A DNA stretch of 64,000 nt, taken from Chryseobacterium sp. MYb264. GTDB lineage: Bacteria > Bacteroidota > Bacteroidia > Flavobacteriales > Weeksellaceae. Numbering within the stretch: the first letter of the stretch is position 1; the number at the start of each line of letters is the position of its first letter. The position numbers were made by a program, and so were the translations under genes. The DNA lies in the NCBI RefSeq assembly GCF_035974275.1, contig NZ_CP142422.1, positions 682,001 through 746,000 of the forward strand, read 5' to 3'. Under the pieces are notes generated by a model. That model worked only from the letters and a program-made list of their open reading frames with translations. It had not been told where the DNA came from and ran no database searches. Below are positions 33,807 through 42,905 of the stretch, piece after piece.

Positions 33807-33963
33807 AGTTAAAATTTTGTCGATTAATTTAAAATGCAAGAGGAATAAGGATAAAACGACCTTGAAGATCATTTCCCCAAATTCTTCAAGATCTATACAA
33901 ATTTTGTTAAAAAAAATGATTTTTAGGTTGTAAAAATCGTTTAACAAATTGTAATTTTAAGAC

Positions 33964-34806
33964 ATGAAAAGAAAACAGTTTGAACCTTTAGAAATTGATA
34001 CATTTGAAGTTGCTGTTTATCCGTTTCCCAAACACAGCCATACCTATTATGAAATGATATATATTTTCAAAGGTTGTGGCGATCACCATATTAACGGAAT
34101 TATCATTCCCTATAAAGCAGGAGATTTTTATCTTATTTCTCCAGATGATGAACATTTTTTTTGCATCAAAAAACTGACCAGGTTTTGTTTTATAAAATTT
34201 AATGACAGTTATTTTGATCAGAATAAACATCTTTCACCGGATAATCTTGCGACGGCTTCTCCCACAGATATTATGCGAAATCCTTTGTTGAAAGAAGAAA
34301 AACTCATCTTTGATGAACCTTGTAAAACCATTTTAAAAAAGACAATTGAAAATATTATTGATTACAATACATTCAATAAAGTTTCCGATTCGCCGATTAT
34401 GTTTTTTCAGGTTTTGTCGTTATTTGGTTTAATTCGTGAAGCTTCTGCGAAATTTTTACATGTTAAAGTTGATCACGGAGCACCTAAAAAAGATGATTTG
34501 ATTTCCTATATTCATCAAAATATTTATAAACCTGAACTTATCAGAATTTCTGCAATTGCCAAGCATTTTAATATTTCTGACACCTATTTCGGAGCCTATT
34601 TTAAACGAAATTTTGAAATTTCTTACCGAAAATATATCACAGATTATAAGTTAAAATTAATTGAAAGAAGAATCCAATCCGGTCAAATGACGATGAAGCA
34701 AATCGCTTTTGAGTTTGGTTTTACTGATGAAAGTCATTTAACCAACTATTTTAAAAAATTAATGAAAGTAAATCCTTCTGATTATAAATTTCAACAGGCA
34801 TTATAG
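33964..34806 (+). CDS. AraC-family transcriptional regulator
   Basis: The 280-residue regulator has an N-terminal cupin-type sensing domain (FPKHSHTYYEMIYIFKGCGDHHINGIIIPYKAGDFYLISPDDEHFF) and a C-terminal AraC domain at about 180-275. There IRISAIAKHFNISDTYFGAYFKRNFEISYRKYI and MKQIAFEFGFTDESHLTNYFKKLMKVNPSDYK are visible. It is divergent from the amidohydrolase operon and most likely regulates it. The inducer is not predictable. Confidence 0.92.
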   Translation: MKRKQFEPLEIDTFEVAVYPFPKHSHTYYEMIYIFKGCGDHHINGIIIPYKAGDFYLISPDDEHFFCIKKLTRFCFIKFNDSYFDQNKHLSPDNLATASPTDIMRNPLLKEEKLIFDEPCKTILKKTIENIIDYNTFNKVSDSPIMFFQVLSLFGLIREASAKFLHVKVDHGAPKKDDLISYIHQNIYKPELIRISAIAKHFNISDTYFGAYFKRNFEISYRKYITDYKLKLIERRIQSGQMTMKQIAFEFGFTDESHLTNYFKKLMKVNPSDYKFQQAL

Positions 34807-34900
34807 TTTTGATTAAAATTAAAACCTTACGTTTAAATTTCATATTCCAAAAGTTTTTAAAACGGTAAATCTTACGGAAATTTGCAAAAAATTAAATTTA

Positions 34901-35527
34901 ATGAAGGTAATAGATTTAGAAAACTGGAACAGAAAGGAGCATTTTGAATTTTTCTCTAAAATGAAAAGTCCTTATTTCGGTTTTACAACGGAGGTGGACT
35001 GCACAATAGCGTATGAAAAAGCAAAAGAAAGCGGTAAGTCGTTTTTTGCCTATTATCTTCACAAATCAATGATCGCGATAAATTCTGTGGAAGAATTGAG
35101 ATTGAGAATGGTTGACGATCAAATTATTTTGTTTGATGAAGTGCATTGCGGAAGTACGATTGGAAGGGAAGACGGCACTTTTGGCTTTTCTTTTTTTCAT
35201 TATTCGGAAAATTTTGAAACTTTTAATGAAGGATTACAAAATCAGATAAAAATTGTGCAAAATTCAACAGGTTTGGGAATTAGCAATGATGTTTTACCTA
35301 TTAATCATATCAGACACACGACCATTCCCTGGAGTTCGTTTACCACAGTTTTACATCCAACTAATTTTGATCCTAAAGAATGTATTCCGAAAATTGCATT
35401 TGGGAAATTCACGGTTAAAGATGGTAAAAAGATGATGCCGGTTTCCATTGAAGCACATCACGGTTTGGCAGATGGATTACATTTGGCGAAATATTTTGAA
35501 GCTTTTCAGAGAGAATTAGATAAATAA
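34901..35527 (+). CDS. Chloramphenicol acetyltransferase-like protein
   Basis: The product is 208 residues, close to the usual length of trimeric CATs. The catalytic segment is EAHHGLADGLHLAKYFE (HH at 186-187, D191), and FTTEVDCT plus FFAYYLHKSM match the N-terminal fold. These enzymes acetylate chloramphenicol with acetyl-CoA, although distant members act on other alcohols. It lies 95 bases after the AraC gene and ends at a small hairpin before the defence-like operon. Whether it confers resistance is uncertain. Confidence 0.85.
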   Translation: MKVIDLENWNRKEHFEFFSKMKSPYFGFTTEVDCTIAYEKAKESGKSFFAYYLHKSMIAINSVEELRLRMVDDQIILFDEVHCGSTIGREDGTFGFSFFHYSENFETFNEGLQNQIKIVQNSTGLGISNDVLPINHIRHTTIPWSSFTTVLHPTNFDPKECIPKIAFGKFTVKDGKKMMPVSIEAHHGLADGLHLAKYFEAFQRELDK

Positions 35528-35533
35528 TTCAAT

Positions 35534-35556
35534 TTACGGGAAGCCGTAACGAATAT
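35534..35556 (+). terminator. Small hairpin terminator after the acetyltransferase gene
   Basis: TTACGG, loop GAAG and CCGTAA, followed a few bases later by ATTTTTTG. It would separate this gene from the three-gene operon at 35657. Confidence 0.5.
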
Positions 35557-35656
35557 TTTTTGTTAATGAATAAATTTGAGTAATTATATTGTTATATTAG
35601 ATCTTTGAATTGATTTCAAATAGAACTAATAACCCATTACTCAATTTTATTTTAAG

Positions 35657-38077
35657 ATGACTACTTTCGAAAATTCGGATTTACAGATCGTTACTACTAA
35701 AGCAAGGGCAGATAAGGCCATTAATTCTTTAAAAGGTCTTTTGTTAGGGATTATTTCAGATGATATTATTGATGCTAAAGAAATGCGTGAGCTCAGATTA
35801 TGGGCTCAGGAGCATTATGATCTGGTCAATAGAAATCCGTTTCGTGAATTTATGCTTTTAATCGAAAATACGGCTTCAAATGAAATCCCTACAAAAGAAG
35901 CGGTAGAAGATTTATATTGGCTTTGTCAGAAATATGAGCATGATAGCATTTATTATAACGGGATTACCTCTGATTTACAACTTTTACAGGGTATTTTCCA
36001 TGGAATTCTGGCGGACGGTATTTTAAGTGACGAAGAAATTTTTAAACTTGATGCGTGGCTTTCTGAGAATAAACATCTAAGTTCATATTATCCCTACGAT
36101 GAAATACGAAGCTTGGTTTCGTCCGTTGTAGAAGACGGAATTATTACAGAAGAAGAAAGGGCAGTTCTCACTGCTTTTATTAAACAGTTTGTTGAAATAA
36201 AGAACAAGGAAGTTGCCGATAAAATTGAAAGAGATACAATTAATATCAATATTTCAGGTATTTGTGCTCAAAATCGAGAAATTATTTTTACAAATAAAAC
36301 GTTCTGTATCACTGGTATTTTAAACAGAGGTTCACGAACAGAACTTCAGAAAGCCATACAGGATCAGGGAGGAATTTCTGTAAATTCTATTTCAAAAAAG
36401 ACCGATTATTTGATCATAGGCTCGACTAATAATGCTTGTTGGACCTATTCCTGTTATGGGAGAAAAGTTGAAAAAGCTTTAGAATTAAGAAAATCGGGAC
36501 ACACGATTATCTTGATCCATGAGTCTGATATTTTTAATAATCTTGACGGAAATCATGATATAAAAAATTCATTTCAACAGAAAAATGACATTCCGGTACA
36601 GAGCAGCTTGTCCGTAACGATGCATAATGATTCAGTTACTGATGTATCAGGTCATGAAGATATTGCCATTAATTTTTGTTCTGATTTTTCAAAAAATGAA
36701 TCTGTTTCAGCAGATAATAAGGAGAGTAATATAGTACCTCTCCAAGAGGCTAAAATCGGAAAGAGATATTCCCGGAAATTAAATCTCAATGAAAATCAGG
36801 AGGAGCTTCTGAACCAACTTTCGTTTGATAATAATGCCTTTAATGAAATTGATTATTGTAAAGTTCAAATTTTAAAGCAATTTTTAAGGTCTATAGAATT
36901 TCTGAATACTCATTGTATTCCGGTCAATAAATCGTATTCTTCGGTTATTGATGAATTATCTGAAATTATTATCTATCTGCAGTACAATTATAAACCGGAA
37001 AGTCTTAATTATAAATATACTTACGATTCTATTCGGGCTGAAATTTTAAATCATATCATAAAATTATGCGAAAATAACGTCCGCGAATTTTATGGCATTA
37101 AAAGAAAAATCAGCGAAGATTTCACATATAGTCATCCCGATATTCTTATTAAATACAATAAAAAAATAATTTCAAAACTTCAGGATTTTTTAGTAGACCA
37201 TCAACATCAGATTTTAGATGCAGATTACAAAACAAATATTATTCTGAATGAAAACAATACCAATCGCTGGAAAACGAAATTTGAAATCATTAAAGAAGAT
37301 TATTCCAATTCTTTAGCTTTTGAACGTGAAATTTTCAGGCTAACGGATGTGAATATTAAAAATCCTTCTGTTGATAATATCTTTTTTGAAGCATCAAAAT
37401 TTATTGCTGGATATGATAAAACCTGTGCATTGCGACTTTATATTCATTATTTGGATAAAGATTTAAATTCTCAAACATTTGATAAAAAACAGCTTACTAA
37501 AACGATTCAGAAAAGTTTGTTTTCAACCTCTGAGCAATTTAATGATTTCGAAAAAATAGTAAGTGATTTTGTTGTTAGTAGAGATATCGAAACAGCCATC
37601 GGGAAAGTTAATTTATTATATACGCCCAAAAGAAAAAAAATATTTATTGACACAAACGCCGTTGAAAATGTTCAGCGGCTGGATTCAGAAATTGCTAAGA
37701 AACTAGGAGATATTCTTAATGAAGAGTATGAAGACGAAAATACTTCTGCTAAGACAGAAGAAGCTTTACATAAAGAAGAGTTAACCATTAGCATAACAAA
37801 TAAAGATTCTGAACCCGAAATTTCAAAATATCTTGAAGAATTAAATTTTACAGAAATTCAATGTGAAATTTTAACGAGGTTCGAAAAACACAGTTTTACC
37901 ATTTTTCAAAATGATCTTAAAGATTTTATTCAATCTAAAAATCTTTTCATGGGTTCAGCAATAGATTCAATAAACGAGGTTTGTTACGAAATTCTTGACG
38001 ATGTTTTGATTGAAGAAGAAGATGAATATTTTACCATTAATACAGATTATTATAAAAAACTTTTAAACAATGATTGA
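35657..38077 (+). CDS. sngA: TerB-like / BRCT / TerB-C protein, SngA-like component of a Shango-type defence operon
   Basis: This 806-residue cytoplasmic protein has several parts. Residues about 24-178 hold three acidic TerB-like helical repeats (SDDIIDAKEMREL, ADGILSDEEIFKL, EDGIITEEERAVL). Residues about 207-295 are a BRCT domain of the DNA-ligase/RFC kind (FCITGILNRGSRTEL, QGGISVNSISKKTDYLIIG). A helical middle follows. The C-terminal 130 residues are TerB-C-like (IFIDTNAVENVQRLDSEIAKKL; MGSAIDSINEVCYEILDDVLIEE). Its stop overlaps the next start by 8 bases. A TerB protein with a BrxD-like ATPase and a helicase is the Shango anti-phage gene set as I recall it. The BRCT module is not part of what I remember for SngA. 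The defence role is inferred. Confidence 0.75.
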   Translation: MTTFENSDLQIVTTKARADKAINSLKGLLLGIISDDIIDAKEMRELRLWAQEHYDLVNRNPFREFMLLIENTASNEIPTKEAVEDLYWLCQKYEHDSIYYNGITSDLQLLQGIFHGILADGILSDEEIFKLDAWLSENKHLSSYYPYDEIRSLVSSVVEDGIITEEERAVLTAFIKQFVEIKNKEVADKIERDTININISGICAQNREIIFTNKTFCITGILNRGSRTELQKAIQDQGGISVNSISKKTDYLIIGSTNNACWTYSCYGRKVEKALELRKSGHTIILIHESDIFNNLDGNHDIKNSFQQKNDIPVQSSLSVTMHNDSVTDVSGHEDIAINFCSDFSKNESVSADNKESNIVPLQEAKIGKRYSRKLNLNENQEELLNQLSFDNNAFNEIDYCKVQILKQFLRSIEFLNTHCIPVNKSYSSVIDELSEIIIYLQYNYKPESLNYKYTYDSIRAEILNHIIKLCENNVREFYGIKRKISEDFTYSHPDILIKYNKKIISKLQDFLVDHQHQILDADYKTNIILNENNTNRWKTKFEIIKEDYSNSLAFEREIFRLTDVNIKNPSVDNIFFEASKFIAGYDKTCALRLYIHYLDKDLNSQTFDKKQLTKTIQKSLFSTSEQFNDFEKIVSDFVVSRDIETAIGKVNLLYTPKRKKIFIDTNAVENVQRLDSEIAKKLGDILNEEYEDENTSAKTEEALHKEELTISITNKDSEPEISKYLEELNFTEIQCEILTRFEKHSFTIFQNDLKDFIQSKNLFMGSAIDSINEVCYEILDDVLIEEEDEYFTINTDYYKKLLNND

Positions 38078-39386
38078 CAATATTAAACCTAAGGAAGCCA
38101 CATCTATTATCAATTCTCTTGTGAGCGGAGTTGTTCCTAAAATTGGTGTTCAGCATATCACCGTAGGCCGGTCGGAAGAAGTAAATGCTTCTATTTCAGC
38201 TTTGGAAGATGTGAAAAACGGGCATAGTTTAGTGAAATTCTGGATCGGAGATTTCGGAAGCGGAAAATCATTTATGCTTCATTTATTAAATACGGTGGCT
38301 TTAAAACAAAAATTTGTTGTTGCGAACGCAGATTTCACACCGGACAACAGATTGTATTCAAACGACGGAAAGGCGGTGATTCTGTATACTGCAATCATGG
38401 ATAATATCGCAATCCAGACCAAACCGGAAGGTGGTGCTTTGCAGACTTTGCTCGAAAAATGGATTGAACAGGTGATTGCAAAAACTGCAGAAGCGAATAC
38501 TATTTCGCTGGCTGATATCAGGAATGAACAGTATTTGGAAATTATTCAAAACTCAATCATGAAAACAGTTAATGAAATCACAGAAGTTGGCGGATTTGAC
38601 TTTGGTTCTGTGATTGTAAAATATTATGAGGGATATATTAAAAATGATGAGTTATTACGGAGAAATGCTCTGAAATGGCTAAAAGGAGAATATACTACAA
38701 AAACAGAAGCAAGGCAGGATCTGGGAGTTCGTGAGATCATTAACGATTCAAATTATTATGATATGCTGAAGAATTTCTGTAAGTTTTTCGTGAGTATGGG
38801 ATATAGCGGTTTCATGATCAATCTGGATGAAGCAATCAATCTTTATAAGATTTCAACGGCTGCGGCACGCGAAAAAAACTATGAAAAAATACTTTCTATT
38901 TATAATGACTGTTTTCAGGGGAAAATTTCAAATCTCTTTATCAATTTTGCAGGAACAGAAGAGTTTTTAGAGAACGAAAGAAGAGGATTATTCAGTTATC
39001 AGGCTCTAAAATCGAGATTGGAAACAAATAAATTTGAAACACTTGAAATCAGAGATTTTGCCCAACCGGTCATCAAATTAACGCCTTTAAATCATAATGA
39101 GATCTTTGTCTTACTTAAAAAACTGAAATTTATTTTTGATTGTAATTATAAAACGGATCTTGATATTTCAGATGAAGAAATCTCGTCTTTCATGGAGGAA
39201 ATCTTTAATAAACCGGGAGCTTCAGAGTTTTTAACTCCTAGGGAAGTGATTCGTGACTTCCTGAATATTCTAAATATTATCAGACAGAATCCGGATGTTG
39301 ATAAAAAAAGACTGTTCGGCGAAATTGAAATTGAGGATGAAAGACCGAATGATGCTGCCTTCATTAATACGATTGAAGAAATATGA
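38070..39386 (+). CDS. sngB: BrxD/DUF2791-type ATP-binding protein, SngB-like
   Basis: The 438-residue P-loop ATPase has Walker A GDFGSGKSF with K66 and Walker B GFMINLDEA with D253-E254. FAGTEEFLENERRGLFSYQALKSRL and the late TPREVIRDFLNIL are hallmarks of the DUF2791/BREX BrxD-like family. Such ATPases act with helicases in BREX and related phage-defence systems. It overlaps the upstream gene by 8 bases and the helicase by 4 (ATGA), so the three proteins are translationally coupled. No other BREX genes (methylase, BrxC, PglZ) are present, so this is not a BREX locus. Confidence 0.88.
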   Translation: MIDNIKPKEATSIINSLVSGVVPKIGVQHITVGRSEEVNASISALEDVKNGHSLVKFWIGDFGSGKSFMLHLLNTVALKQKFVVANADFTPDNRLYSNDGKAVILYTAIMDNIAIQTKPEGGALQTLLEKWIEQVIAKTAEANTISLADIRNEQYLEIIQNSIMKTVNEITEVGGFDFGSVIVKYYEGYIKNDELLRRNALKWLKGEYTTKTEARQDLGVREIINDSNYYDMLKNFCKFFVSMGYSGFMINLDEAINLYKISTAAAREKNYEKILSIYNDCFQGKISNLFINFAGTEEFLENERRGLFSYQALKSRLETNKFETLEIRDFAQPVIKLTPLNHNEIFVLLKKLKFIFDCNYKTDLDISDEEISSFMEEIFNKPGASEFLTPREVIRDFLNILNIIRQNPDVDKKRLFGEIEIEDERPNDAAFINTIEEI

Positions 39387-41524
39387 TACAGCAGTCATTT
39401 GATATGCTCTCACCACCGATCAGGAAATATATTTATGAGAAGGGTTGGGGGAGTTTAAGACCCATTCAGGATGCGGCGATAAAAAGAATTATCCCCACAG
39501 ACAATAACTACGTTTTAATATCAAGAACAGCTTCAGGCAAAACTGAGGCTGCTTTCTTGCCTATTTTATCAAAAGTGAATTTTAAAGAGCAAGGGGTAAA
39601 AGTTCTTTATATTTCACCTTTAATTGCATTGATTAATGATCAGTTTTTAAGGGTTGAAAAGCTTTGTGAATATTTAGATGTTCCGGTTACCAAATGGCAC
39701 GGAGAAGCTTCGAAAGGAGCAAAAGACAGACTAGTAAAAAATCCTGAAGGCATTGTTCTCATTACTCCCGAATCCATAGAGGCGATGTTCGTGAACAAAC
39801 CCTATTATATTCGCCATCTGTTCTCAAATTTAGAATATATTGTTATTGACGAAATTCATTCTTTTTTAGGTTCGGATCGTGGAATTCAATTACAATCTTT
39901 ATTAAACCGTTTACAGAGAATCAATAATAAAAAATTCAGTATTGTGGGTTTATCTGCTACAGTAAGTGATGTAAACCAATATGTTGAGCTAAAAGAGTTT
40001 TTAGGGAATTCTGAAAATACTAAAATTATTCGTGATACTACACCCAAGCCAATCAATGCTGTTTTTAAGTATTTCGAGACGAGTACAAGTGAATTACCTT
40101 CTCTGTTATTAGACGATATATACAGCCGAACTAGAGACCGTAAAACCTTAATTTTTCCTAATGCCAGAGGTCGCGTGGAAGAAGTTGCTGTAAAGCTTAA
40201 AAAAACAGCGAATAGACTGGGCGGGCATACGAATTATTTTTCGCATCATTCGTCCGTTGATAAGGAAGTTCGCGAATATGTGGAACTTTTTGCTAAAAAC
40301 AGTACTGGTCAAAACTTCTGCATTTCCTGTACTTCCACTTTAGAGCTGGGAATTGATATAGGAAACGTAGACGAAGTAGTTCAGATTGATGCAACGCACA
40401 GTATTGCTTCGTTAATTCAAAGAGTGGGGCGAAGTGGTCGGCGTGAGGGGAAATCCAGCAATCTTTTTCTGTATGCAACAGATCCTTGGAGTCTGCTACA
40501 ATCGTTGGCATGCTGGCTATTATATAAAGAGCAATATATTGAGCCTATTTCTGTGAATAAAAAACCATATGATATTTTGGTTCATCAGATTTTATCAGTT
40601 GTTAAAGGGAGTTCCGGTATATCATTGAGTGAGCTTACAGAGCAATTTACTTCAAATTCTACATTTTCAGATATTGAATATGAAGTGATAATTGAAATTA
40701 TCAACCATCTGACTGCAATTGATTTCTTAGAAAAACTAGGAAATGAATATATTGTTGGAATTGAAGGCGAAAAACTGGTAAATACCAAAGATTTTTATAT
40801 TCTTTTCAAAACAGAAATACTATTTAAAGTTTCTAATCAAGGGGTGAAAATAGGCGAGTTGCCTTTGTCTCCTAAAATTGATATTGATGAAAATATTTAC
40901 CTTTCTGCTAAAATATGGAAAATTAAAAATATTGACTTTGATACAAAAAAGATTGAAGTAATTCCTGCTTATGATGGGGATAAGCCTCTTTTTGATAGTG
41001 AGGGTGGTTTAGTTTCTTCTAAAATAAAAGAGAAGATGCTTGAGATTCTGACTTCTGATGAAAAATATGATTTATTGGACAGCAATGGACAATTATGTAT
41101 TTCTGATTTACAAAGTGATTTCGTTGGTTTCAGTATAGTAGATAGTATGACAGACAGGCCTTTACGGTCAAGTAATGAGAATCTATTTTTTTATCCTTTT
41201 ATCGGTTCTAAAATTGTTGAGACATTAAAATTTGTATTTGAGAAAGCAAATATCTCTTTTGATTATTATCCACTTAATGATGAATTTAAAATGAAAATGT
41301 TGAGTTCTGAATTTATTGCACGAGTTAAAAATATTGATTTTAAAATCCTAGATACTAATGAATATTTGCATCAGTTAATAAAAACGAGTCCTGAAATTCT
41401 TGATTTTTCAAAATGGGGGAAATTCCTTCCCATACAATATCAGATAGAACTACTCAAAAACAATTATTACGATTTTGAAGGCTGTCAGCATTTTCTTCAA
41501 AATTTAAATTTTATTGAAAATTAA
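39383..41524 (+). CDS. sngC: DEAD/DEAH-box helicase, Lhr-like, SngC-like
   Basis: The 713-residue SF2 helicase shows the Q-motif area RPIQDAAI, motif I RTASGKTEAA (K53), motif II DEIH at 156-159, motif III LSATVSD and motif VI QRVGRSGRREG at 346-356. HHSSVDKEVRE and CTSTLELGIDIG resemble Lhr and Hrq1-like helicases. The C-terminal half, about 370-713, has no motif I can name and is notably rich in Lys, Ile and Asn. It is shorter than the repair-cluster Lhr enzyme at 14618 and distinct from it. It ends the operon before a strong terminator. Confidence 0.87.
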   Translation: MIQQSFDMLSPPIRKYIYEKGWGSLRPIQDAAIKRIIPTDNNYVLISRTASGKTEAAFLPILSKVNFKEQGVKVLYISPLIALINDQFLRVEKLCEYLDVPVTKWHGEASKGAKDRLVKNPEGIVLITPESIEAMFVNKPYYIRHLFSNLEYIVIDEIHSFLGSDRGIQLQSLLNRLQRINNKKFSIVGLSATVSDVNQYVELKEFLGNSENTKIIRDTTPKPINAVFKYFETSTSELPSLLLDDIYSRTRDRKTLIFPNARGRVEEVAVKLKKTANRLGGHTNYFSHHSSVDKEVREYVELFAKNSTGQNFCISCTSTLELGIDIGNVDEVVQIDATHSIASLIQRVGRSGRREGKSSNLFLYATDPWSLLQSLACWLLYKEQYIEPISVNKKPYDILVHQILSVVKGSSGISLSELTEQFTSNSTFSDIEYEVIIEIINHLTAIDFLEKLGNEYIVGIEGEKLVNTKDFYILFKTEILFKVSNQGVKIGELPLSPKIDIDENIYLSAKIWKIKNIDFDTKKIEVIPAYDGDKPLFDSEGGLVSSKIKEKMLEILTSDEKYDLLDSNGQLCISDLQSDFVGFSIVDSMTDRPLRSSNENLFFYPFIGSKIVETLKFVFEKANISFDYYPLNDEFKMKMLSSEFIARVKNIDFKILDTNEYLHQLIKTSPEILDFSKWGKFLPIQYQIELLKNNYYDFEGCQHFLQNLNFIEN

Positions 41525-41537
41525 TTATAATTAGAAG

Positions 41538-41570
41538 ATTGCTTTATCGGCTGGGATAAAGCAATTTTTA
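41538..41570. terminator. Bidirectional terminator at the end of the defence-like operon
   Basis: ATTGCTTTATC, loop GGCTGG and GATAAAGCAAT form a perfect 11-pair hairpin followed by a T-run. It lies between convergent genes ending at 41524 and 41579. Confidence 0.85.
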
Positions 41571-41578
41571 TATTTAAA

Positions 41579-42328
41579 CTACCAGTTGCTCAATCCGTTC
41601 TCAAGTGCTTTAGCATAATTATCTTCATCAAATGAATACAGATCCGGAGCTTTATGCGCGCCACCGGTTCTTCTTTCATCCAGCTTTTTTAAAATTCCTA
41701 GATTTTTAATTTTTCTATAAAAATTTCCTCTGTTAAGCTCTTTTCCGAGAATAACTTCGTATAATTTTTGCAGCTCAGAAAGGGTAAATTTTTCGGGTAA
41801 TAAATTAAATCCGATAGGTTTATGCGAGATTTTCTCTCTTAAAGTTAATAGAGCTTTTTCGATGATTTCACGGTGATCCATTGCCAATTCGATGTTGGGC
41901 AACTCACTTAAATAGATCCATTCACAGCTTTCACTGAATTCATCACGAATCAGATTAAAGCGATCAGGATTGTAAAGAGCATAAAATCCAATGGTTACAA
42001 ATCTTTGTTTATGGAAAAGAGTTTCATCAAAATCTTCGAAATAAAATTCACTTCTATTTTTCTTCCCGAACACCGCAAATTGCTCAAGATATACTTCCGT
42101 CACTCCGGCGCGGTCTTTTAGAATTCTCATAACGGCATCATCGAGGTCTTCATCCTTTCTGACATATCCGCCAGGCAGAAACCACTGCTTTCTGTAATTC
42201 ATTTTCAGCAGTAAAACTTTTAGTTCGTTTTGATCAAAACCAAAAATAACAGGATCGGCTGACAGGTGAGGAATAAAAATTTCCTTTGCCTCAATTGATT
42301 TTTTTAAAAATTGCTCTTTAGAATCCAT
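41579..42328 (-). CDS. NrtR/AraR-like transcriptional regulator with degenerate Nudix domain
   Basis: The 249-residue protein has a Nudix domain at about 20-150 and a C-terminal winged helix-turn-helix at about 165-240 (FTLSELQKLYEVILGKELNRGNFYRKIKNLGILKK; ERRTGGAHKAPDLYSFD). The Nudix box starts G54 with E60 and R68, but the catalytic RE-x-x-EE is changed to R-I-L-K-D-R at 68-73. Hydrolysis is therefore unlikely, and the domain probably binds a ligand, as in NrtR and the Bacteroides arabinose regulator AraR. It diverges from the glycan-use locus starting at 42906 and is the likely controller of it. The ligand is unknown. Confidence 0.87.
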   Translation of the reverse strand: MDSKEQFLKKSIEAKEIFIPHLSADPVIFGFDQNELKVLLLKMNYRKQWFLPGGYVRKDEDLDDAVMRILKDRAGVTEVYLEQFAVFGKKNRSEFYFEDFDETLFHKQRFVTIGFYALYNPDRFNLIRDEFSESCEWIYLSELPNIELAMDHREIIEKALLTLREKISHKPIGFNLLPEKFTLSELQKLYEVILGKELNRGNFYRKIKNLGILKKLDERRTGGAHKAPDLYSFDEDNYAKALENGLSNW

Positions 42329-42905
42329 TATTAGAAATCAAAAATGTGTATTTACAAATTTAGTGATAAAAAAATGGAGTAAAGACGAAAAAGAAGGTCT
42401 TGAGGTACTTTTTGGGGAAATTTTAACGTGATATTAATCATTGTTTCAATAAGAATCAATGGTTATTTTTTTTAATTTGCAAAAAATATAAATCTGTAAT
42501 ACAGTTTGTTATATTAAATATTAAGAAAATTTAATATTTTTTTTGGTGAATTCATTGAAACAATGTAGTATTGTATTGCTTCGCATGGAAGCAATGAAAA
42601 CGAACACTTTTTTGAACGAAATTTATTCGAAATGACTCTTTCCAAAGAGTAGGTTTTAGTTGAAAATGGAGATGAACCATTTAATTAAAATAAAAAATAG
42701 GGTTTGAAAATGAGATGAAACGTTTCGCCCATTTAAACCTCGTTCCGATATGCTGATGAATAGCCGGTTTTGGAAAGCAACCCAATCCGGTGTTGATGAA
42801 AAATAAAGTCCATCCAATATGTTTTGGATGCAGGATATTCCTGTGTCTTTATGTAAAAATTGCTAAACAACAACGTAAGAAGAAATTATACTAACTAACT
42901 GTACG
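42329..42905 (+). promoter_or_regulatory. 577-base divergent regulatory region of the glycan locus
   Basis: No gene is seen here. CATTGTTTCAAT at 42439-42450 recurs as its exact reverse complement at 42554-42565, where it also forms the hairpin CATTGAAACAATG. ATTGCTTC/GAAGCAAT makes a second hairpin at 42575-42595, CTCTTTCCAAAGAG a third near 42636-42649, and GAAACGTTTC at 42717-42726 is a LacI-like palindrome. A weak promoter candidate is TTTG at 42476 with TACAGTTTG at 42500. Together these suggest a long regulated leader before the TonB receptor gene. Confidence 0.5.

Noticed and set aside
33928-33959. TTG and TAATTTTA promoter for the AraC gene at 33964
   Set aside because: The -7-like box ends only four bases before the start codon, which would leave no leader.
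35657-38077. Tellurite-resistance protein
   Set aside because: TerB-like domains are present, but no terC, terD or terE genes lie nearby, and the ATPase and helicase partners indicate another role.
35657-41524. BREX or DISARM locus
   Set aside because: There is no DNA methyltransferase, PglZ, BrxC or phospholipase D gene; only the BrxD-like ATPase and helicase resemble those systems.
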